Below are positions 31,660-37,709 of a stretch of 37,709 bases of DNA, in pieces. The notes beneath the pieces are model-generated. The model saw only the letters and a program-made list of their open reading frames with translations, had not been told where the DNA came from and searched no databases. A program made the position numbers and the translations under genes. The stretch comes from Chara braunii (lineage: Eukaryota; Streptophyta; Charophyceae; Charales; Characeae), in assembly GCA_003427395.1 (NCBI GenBank), contig BFEA01000167.1, positions 88,994-126,702 on the forward strand, read 5' to 3'. Positions within the stretch are counted from its first letter, which is position 1. Every line of letters starts with the position of its first letter.

Positions 31660-32591
31660 GAAGCGCGATAGCGAACTTCAGAAATCAAACAGCATCATAC
31701 ACATAAGACCAGATAGTCGTGACCTCGAACCAACAGCAGAATTGCATCACGAGTTTCACCAAATAAGAACACACCAAGAGCTCATAATTGACAATGCTGG
31801 AATAGTCTCATCATCATCATCAACGAAGAACCAATGTTGATATCCTATCTGGCGCTCGGCGCCCAGACTACAGATGGCAGATCCTATCTAGCCTAATCTA
31901 CAATGCCGCCGGATGACGTCAACAGCTTCACCGAAGTACGAGCAGATCTCGGACAATGCCGTCGCTTCTAGCACCAGGTATGTCTCTCGTATCGCCCACA
32001 ACCTCGTTCCCCAACTCACAGATGCCACTTGCACCCAAGGACCACCCTGCGCCACACCCAGCTTACAGCAGCGCAGCTCGGCTATGGCTGCCTTCTCCTT
32101 CCTGCTCGCCCATGAGCGCGTAAGTGCCAGCCAGCTTTAGCGCAGCAGCACTTGCGCAGCATGCAGCCAGCACCCGAAATGTCCCATGCGGAGGCAGGCC
32201 CTTTGCTTTATGGAAGCGGCCTGCCTGCGTTCTGTCTCATGCTGCGCTGGGCCTTTCCCAAGAAGCTTCCGGTAGGCCCCGGTAGGCTGAGGCCCAGACC
32301 AAACGAATTGGCCCAGGGCTGCCGACAGTTACCTGTGCCCAACTGCCCGCATCGTGGGTTGGGCCTATGTTGCGAATCTCGCTCGGGGCCTGACTCAGAT
32401 GCATTTGATAAAGCAAGCCAGGGCCTGGGCGCTTCCAACCAACTGGCGCAGCGCAACTGCCTGAATTTTCCCCGGTTGCGAAGTAGTCCAAAATAGGCCT
32501 CTGAGGGTCTGTCAGGCCTGCCTTCACTTAGGGCGGCCGACACTGTTGCATATAGGGCCCAATGGGGCTTATCGAGGTCTTGTGCCTCGCA
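31660..32591 (-). repeat. Element D 3' LTR (left end uncertain)
   Basis: Begins TGCGAGGCAC right after the polypurine tract. A weak TATA-like CATAAAGC (complement of 32205-32212) has the same surroundings as the element B TATA box (AAGC then GGGCCTGCCTCC; B has AAGC then GGCCAGCCTCCC), suggesting distantly related LTRs. The plus strand carries CAG|GTATGT (31975-31983) and GTAAGTG (32120-32126), donor-like and antisense to the element. Confidence 0.6.
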
Positions 32592-32604
32592 CTCCCTCCT
32601 CCAT
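32592..32604 (-). other. Element D polypurine tract
   Basis: The minus strand reads ATGGAGGAGGGAG immediately before the LTR start. Confidence 0.75.
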
Positions 32605-32627
32605 ACTTCGCTAGTCCTCTGAGAAGT

Positions 32628-33965
32628 TCAGTCTTCGATAATCTCGCGCTTTCCTTTCCGTAAAGACTTCTCATAGTGGGCGACTACCTGTGGAGCGGTC
32701 TGCATCAGTTCCTCCCTTGTGAACCATCTGTCCTCCTCCTTTGGATCAGTGTGATGTCTGAACCGAACTCGATACTGCAGCTTCGGTTTCGGAGGACGTC
32801 CTCTGCCTGTTAGTCTTGGAACTGGCATCTCCCGGTGGTCAACAATATCATCGATGTCGACCTTTCCATCCATGGTTGGTGGCAGCATTGAGCGACGAGA
32901 TGGAAACTGATCTGTTTCTTTAAAAGGTGCAAGCTTTGAGGCGTGGAAAACAGGGCAAGTGCGTAAGTGACCAGGGATGCGAACAACATAGGACGGCCCA
33001 TCTGGTTCATTCCCAACGACATCCAGAATCTCCCATGGTCCAAAGTTCTGTGGCATGAGCTTGCGGGAGATCTCGTGCTCCTGTCCCAGTTCTGAGGACT
33101 TGACCCAGACTCTCTCTCCTACCTGAAACGTGGATGGGCGGCGGTGTTTGTTCTCAGACTCTATCATCGCCGCTTGTGCCTTGTGCATTTGTTCAACAGC
33201 CTGCTGCATCAGCTGCTCATATCGATAAGCAAACTCTAAAGTCCCTGGCGCAGCAAGGGGCTGGTTCTCAGGTAGTAAGAAATCCAAGGGCAGTCTAGGC
33301 TTAAAGGTTAATAGCAGACTATTCGGGCTCACGCCTGTTGCGCTGTGGACCGCGTTGTTGTACAGGCTGGCAATGAGAGCAAGTTTCTCATCCCAGTCTA
33401 CCTGATTTGGCTTGATGTAATGCCTCAGCAGGTGTTGTACAACGCGGTTTAACTGTTCTACTTGCCCATTCGCCTCGGGATGGTTTCTTGATGTCATCTG
33501 CAGCTGCGTTCCCTGTTCTGCAGCTGCGGCTTTCCACAGTTCACTTGTGAATCGCACATCACGGTGACTGACTATAGACTTTGGCAATCCAAAATCTCTA
33601 ACCCAGTTTTCTTTGAACAACTTAATTACATGCTCAGTCTTTGCTGTCTCCGGCATTGCAATTAACCTAGCGTACTTACTAAACCTATCCACGATAACGA
33701 AGATGTGTCTCATTCCGCTCTTGCTGGTGACCAGCGTGTCCATGAAATCCATAGGCTCTCACCGGGCCTTTTCGGAATCGGAAGGGGCTTGAGGAGCCCA
33801 AGAGTGGCCTGTGTACGGGGCTTGTCTCTCTGACAGACCTGACAAGTCTCCACGTACAGCATAGCATCTCTCATCATTGTGGGCCGCCAGAACCACTGCA
33901 GCAGATTGGCTGCAGTCTTTTTGAAACCAAAATGTCATGTGGCATCATGACACTTGCCTAAAAAT
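32628..33965 (-). pseudogene. pol: Element D pol: integrase with chromodomain-like C-terminus
   Basis: The zinc region reads HDAT, a TGA in place of one codon, then HFGFKK (about 33920-33945), with CQVC near 33830-33850. A small deletion at about 33755 shifts frame. From 33752 there are 374 open codons: first Asp (MDFMD), then VSHRDVRFTS, where His 63 sits at the second catalytic Asp position, and GQVEQLN with Glu 99, 35 residues later. GPWEILDVVGN...FHASKLAPF and a chromodomain-like QYRVRFRHH...DRWFTREELM follow. Stop at 32628. Nearly intact, but it lacks one catalytic acid. Confidence 0.93.
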
Positions 33966-34086
33966 AAACTACGCACTACGCAAAGACTCCCTATCTGGCA
34001 CATAGAAACGTTTATTCCCTGCCTTCTCAAGGAACACCAATCCGTTGAACAACTCAAACTCGGCAGAGGTCGCTTTGTCCTTCGCC

Positions 34087-35570
34087 TCAAGTCTGCGTAT
34101 AATCTCCGACATCCTCGTGATAGGCTTCCACCAAAGACTGAGTAGAATTGTCCGCAAGCCCAAACTCAGTGATCAGCGCACCAGAGAAATCTCGTCTACG
34201 CGACAACGCATCAGCAACCTTGTTGTACTCGCCCTTGATGTACTGAGGCTCAGAGTCATACTGCTCTATGACTTCAATCCAATGCTTCAGAGCGTCAGAG
34301 AGCACAGGCTGGGTTCTCATCCACATCAGGGTCTGGTGATCAGTCCTGACGTAGAAGAACCTCCCAAGGAGGTAGTGTCTCCAATGGGTGAGCGCCCTGT
34401 AGATCACATAGAGTTCCTTCTCATAGGTGGACTTAGCCAACTTTTGAGAGGGCATCTTTTTGGACATGTACTCTACTGGCCTCAACTTTTTCCCCTCCTG
34501 CTGCGCAAGTACGGCGCCTATGCCATATTGGCCAGCATCCGTACTTACTACGAAAGGCTTGTCAGGATCAGGAAGTTTCAAGACCTCATGATGCGTCAAC
34601 GCATGCTTCAGATGTCTGAAAACAGCCTCGCACCTGTCTGTCCACTCCCATGGGGCGTCAAGGCGGGTTAGATCAGTCAAAGGGGCGGCAACTATGCTAT
34701 AGGTCTTCACGAAGTTGGGATAGTAGTCGGTCATCCCTAAGAAAAACCTCATCTCAGTCACAGACTGAGGACGCGGCCAGTCACGAATGCTGGCCACATT
34801 CGCGTCATCGGGCTTTAATCCCTCCGCGGAAATCTCATGACCCAAGTACAAGACACGGGTGCGGCCAAACTCACTTCTCACCGTTGATCTTTAAACTTGT
34901 GCTGTCGCAGAAGACTCAGGACTTCGTCCAAGTGCGCAACGTGTTCCTCGACAGTCTTACTAACAATAAGTATGTCATCGAGGTACACGATGACAAACTT
35001 ATCCAAGTAGTCATGAAATATTCGATTCATAGTGTGCTGAAAGGTGCCAGGAGCATTGCAAAGACCGAAAGGCATCACCACAAATTCATACAATCCGTAC
35101 CTGGTCTGAAAAGCAGTTTTGTGTTGATCCTCGGGCCGGATTGCAATCTGATGGTACCGGAACTTCAGATCTATCTTACTGAAGTATCGACACCCTTGCA
35201 CTCTATCTAGCAAGTCATCGATGCACGGTAGGGGCTCTCTGTTCTTAACAGTGATGACATTGAGGCCCCTATAATCAATGCACATCCTAAATGTTCCTTC
35301 TTTCTTCTTAGGTACAAATAGAATTGGAGACCCATAAGGAGAAACACTCGGCCAGATCCAACCCTTCTCTACGAGTTCCTTGAGTTGTCGGCGAAGCTCA
35401 TCAAGCTCGCCTGGAGACATCCGATAGATCCTACCCTTTGGGATACTAGACCTTGGGATAATCTCTATCGCGTGGATGACCTCCCTCTCAACAACCCCTG
35501 TCGGCTCTTCAAATAGATCAGGGTACTTAGCAACTACTCCCTCTATCTCCGGCGACATTTTCACCGGCTC
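34087..35570 (-). pseudogene. pol: Element D pol: reverse transcriptase and RNase H (one frameshift)
   Basis: The 34878-35843 frame includes [40 protein letters not shown] and the intact catalytic [19 protein letters not shown] replaces the usual DLKSGYHQI. An extra A in an A run near 34890 and a 2-base loss nearby shift the frame; the reading resumes at 34881 with EFGRTRVLYLGH. RNase H is complete: STDAGQYGIG, YEKELYVIYRA, RTDHQTL and VADALSRR keep all four acids. Stop at 34087. Only small lesions separate this from an open frame. Confidence 0.93.
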
Positions 35571-36295
35571 GCCTGCAACAGAGACATAAACTAGATACAT
35601 ACCCTCCTCTTGATTATGCTTATAATAATTATAGAACATGGCCGCACACATGCATCCGTGGAACTCAATCAGACTATTAGCTTTGAACTTATGTAATCTG
35701 GCGGTCCCTCCACCTGGCAAAGTGTGTTTGACCACTTTTCGGTCCCAGTCAAACTGGGGCTGTGCCACAGAGAGGTGGTACATACCTAACAACATGTCCA
35801 TGGGGAGTTCATCACTCGCTAGGAACGAGACGCGATGTCTCAATCACCCTCCCGCATACGGGAAACAACACTCAACATCCTCGAGGTAGTCGTTGACTAC
35901 CATGCGCTGTTTGTTGGCACAGGTCGACTCCACAGGTCGACTCAGGCGCTGCACTTGCCCCTGTAAGTGCAGCCTCTCAACGCACGCGCGACTGATGAAG
36001 TTCCTAGTCGAGCAAGTGTCATAATAGGCCCCGACCTTGCGGCCGCCGATAACCACCTCGCTAACAAACATATCACCCTTAGGGGCTTTGACTAATGTCG
36101 TCCAAGAAGCCAGTGGGTCTGATCTAGACCACTCCTCCTCTAGCTCCTCTAAGGACTCAAACACATTCATCGAACAGAAGCTCGATGGGTCTGAACGTGT
36201 TTGCAGGACGACGATGGAGTCAGTAGCTTGGGCCACCTCCCGAGATGGTGAGGGTGTGTCCACCACCTCGACCCTAGCAGGAACAACTACTATTC
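35571..36295 (-). pseudogene. pol: Element D pol: linker and aspartic protease (active-site Gly to Cys, one stop)
   Basis: The frame runs without a stop from the frameshift site into 36266-35844, then TGA (about 35844), and continues in the same frame from 35843. The active-site segment is YYDTCSTRNFIS: DTC instead of DTG or DSG, so the catalytic triad Gly is Cys (TGC). [12 protein letters not shown] (about 35770-35800) is the second motif. Pol is in the -1 frame relative to gag. Confidence 0.88.
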
Positions 36296-36317
36296 CTACT
36301 GGCCCGACGTGTTTCCC
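36276..36317 (-). promoter_or_regulatory. Element D programmed -1 frameshift signal: G GGA AAC plus hairpin
   Basis: The minus strand reads GGGAAAC (36317-36311) with gag codons GGA and AAC, the canonical X XXY YYZ arrangement. Ten bases later AGTAGGAA (36300-36293) pairs with TTCCTGCT (36283-36276), 8 bp with one G.U, around a 9-nt loop TAGTAGTTG. The gag TAG (36298-36296) lies in the 5' arm. Pol is open in the -1 frame across the site. Confidence 0.75.
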
Positions 36318-37483
36318 GGAGCAGTGCCAAAAGTGCTAGCCACATTGCTACCAACGGGAGCGGAGGATCCAAATGCCTGCCCCATCGTAGGCGGGATCTT
36401 CTCGGTCACCTTCTTGTTGCGACACTTGAATTGGTTATGGCCATATTGACCACAACAAATACAGGCATGTCGTGTATATTGATCTCTCCACACGTCCTCA
36501 ATGAGACCCGCTTTCTCCCATGGAGGAGCATTGGGGTCAACTTGACTCCTTGACCGGGAACCTCCACGGCGTCTACCGGCCGCCTTACCTTTTTGAGCTA
36601 CGACAGCGACTACTCCACCCCTTGAAGCCTCTACGCTGCCCGCCTCCGAACCAACTCCCTCCTGGAAGTTGTCGCCTAACTCGATGGTTGAACCATCGTT
36701 ATCGACAAACATAATGCGACCCTTCGCCTTCCAGTTGGGAGGCAGTGTCTTCTTCCTACCATCCGTAGTGGGATTATGTCCATGCCCTATCTTTGCCTCA
36801 AGGTCTAGGGCCTTCTTGCTGAACGAGGGGAAGTTACGCACATTGATGTTGGCCTCACCTGCCAACTGATTCCTGAGAGGCATAGGAAAGCATCTCAGGT
36901 AGGAGGTGAGTAAGACTTGGGGATCATAGCGCACCCTAGGGACACAGATCAGACGCTCTACAACGTCAGTGGCCTCTCTAACTGACTTGAACTGCCTCAT
37001 GTGCAGTGTCAGGATCGCGTCAGTAGCCTTTTGGGCCTCCTGAGAATCATGCCACCTGTCTTCCACCATCTTAAGAAAGTCCTCCAGTTTCTGGTGGGCT
37101 GCCCAAGCGCGGAAGTCATGATCGTACCCCTGTAACTGCACTAAACCACTCAACCATCTTGCTGCACTACCCTCTAGGGAGGATGCAGCCACAAGCACTT
37201 CCTCATGCGGCAAGGTAAGTTTACACTTGACATAGACCTGCACTGCCCTCAACCAAGTGTCAAGGTCTTCGCCCCTCTTATCCCCTGTGAAGGGTTTAGG
37301 AGCGGCGATGGCCGTCTTTGGTACCCACTGACTTTGTCCCGGTACCTGCACCCTATGTGACACCGTCGATTTCGGATCCTGCGGCCGAGGCCGAGGCTGC
37401 GCGTCCGAGTCTGCGCGCGGCCACGCCACGCCAAGGCAGGGGCGCGCGCTCAAAATCGGCATGCGCGCTCGGCCTGCGCACAT
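36296..37483 (-). CDS. gag: Element D gag polyprotein (open, N-terminus probably truncated)
   Basis: 395 open codons. The first ATG (37483) is close to the boundary with the AT-rich tract, and the first 50 residues look irregular (Arg/Pro-rich), so the true start may be lost. The gag core runs from PKPFTGDKRGEDLDTWLRAV to KKALDLEAKIGH (residues about 65-240). A basic linker and SRSRSQVDPNAPPWEKAGLI lead to an intact zinc knuckle CICCGQYGHNQFKC (CX2CX4HX4C). It ends FGTAPGNTSGQ at the TAG in the frameshift hairpin. No hydrophobic N-terminus like that of A/B is visible. Confidence 0.88.
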   Translation of the reverse strand: MCAGRARMPILSARPCLGVAWPRADSDAQPRPRPQDPKSTVSHRVQVPGQSQWVPKTAIAAPKPFTGDKRGEDLDTWLRAVQVYVKCKLTLPHEEVLVAASSLEGSAARWLSGLVQLQGYDHDFRAWAAHQKLEDFLKMVEDRWHDSQEAQKATDAILTLHMRQFKSVREATDVVERLICVPRVRYDPQVLLTSYLRCFPMPLRNQLAGEANINVRNFPSFSKKALDLEAKIGHGHNPTTDGRKKTLPPNWKAKGRIMFVDNDGSTIELGDNFQEGVGSEAGSVEASRGGVVAVVAQKGKAAGRRRGGSRSRSQVDPNAPPWEKAGLIEDVWRDQYTRHACICCGQYGHNQFKCRNKKVTEKIPPTMGQAFGSSAPVGSNVASTFGTAPGNTSGQ

Positions 37484-37503
37484 CGGTCGTTATCGGCCTG
37501 CAT

Positions 37504-37608
37504 TAAAAAAAAAAAATCAAAAATTTGGGGGGGTTGTTTCTGATAGGTAGCAAAAAAAATTTTAAAAATAGAAAGAAAAAAAAAATTCATTTATTGATTG
37601 TTTTTTTT

Positions 37609-37652
<44 letters not shown>

Positions 37653-37709
37653 ATTGATTGATGATTGATTGATTGATTGATTGATTGATGATTGATTGAT
37701 TGATTGATT
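37504..37709. repeat. AT-rich tract and (TTGA)n tetranucleotide repeat
   Basis: A and T runs (37504-37605), then TGAT/ATTG units to the window edge with a few interruptions. It abuts the gag of element D without a leader. Confidence 0.95.

Larger units (their letters stand above)
31660..37505 (-). mobile_element. Element D: Ty3/Gypsy chromovirus, best-preserved coding, 5' end missing
   Basis: Minus strand: gag (about 37483-36296), PR, RT-RNaseH, IN, polypurine tract (32604-32592) and a 3' LTR starting at 32591. The far end of the LTR cannot be fixed because the 5' copy is not in the window; 31660 is only an estimate. The element ends at about 37505 against an AT-rich/(TTGA)n tract with no leader, PBS or 5' LTR, so it is truncated or continues past the edge after a rearrangement. 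Its pol is related to A/B but is a distinct family. Confidence 0.88.

Overview
The window is repeat-dominated nuclear DNA of a streptophyte (green plant lineage). Four Ty3/Gypsy chromovirus-type LTR retrotransposons fill about 85% of it, and short stretches of probable host DNA lie between them. The family signature (gag zinc knuckle, PR-RT-RNaseH-IN order, chromodomain-like integrase C-terminus, initiator-tRNA-Met-like primer site) and the sequence style fit a charophyte such as Chara braunii. That species name is a recognition-based guess, not something the sequence proves. I see no bacterial, organellar, rRNA, tRNA or CRISPR feature.

Layout: Element A (minus strand, 1-8127; its 3' LTR runs off the left edge) has a decayed gag and pol and a 5' LTR with a large internal deletion. 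8128-10851 is host-like DNA with microsatellites, a 170-base N gap and a few weak gene signals. Element C (plus, 10856-20058) has two complete LTRs, a PBS, a long leader, and gag and pol broken by stops, indels and two tandem duplications. 20059-20879 is a tandem array of about 239-bp units. Element B (plus, 20880-29910, same family as A) sits inside that array and is complete with LTRs, PBS, gag and pol; its pol has in-frame stops but no frameshift. The array resumes for about 85 bp after B, followed by host-like DNA with a convincing small exon (30551-30643). Element D (minus, about 31.6-37.5 kb) has a 3' LTR, a well-preserved pol and gag, and ends at an AT-rich/(TTGA)n tract at the right edge. 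C and B landed independently in the same tandem array, each with a short target-site duplication.

How the parts work: in an active element the LTR drives one RNA, Gag forms the particle, and Pol is cut by its protease into RT-RNaseH and integrase. No copy here looks autonomous. B has substitutions at RNase H and integrase catalytic positions, A at integrase, D at protease and integrase, and all carry stops or frameshifts.

The most interesting signal is at the gag/pol junction. In A, B and D pol lies in the -1 frame relative to gag. D has a canonical G GGA AAC slippery heptamer in the gag frame, followed by an 8-bp hairpin with a 9-nt loop that spans the gag stop. A and B have a hairpin at the same place with a different stem and a 9-nt loop also ending AGTTG. 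This suggests conserved programmed -1 frameshifting, unlike the single gag-pol ORF typical of plant chromoviruses. Other notable signals are a 21-bp phased motif array in the A/B LTRs, a conserved hydrophobic Gag N-terminus, and conserved splice-donor consensus sites antisense to the elements.
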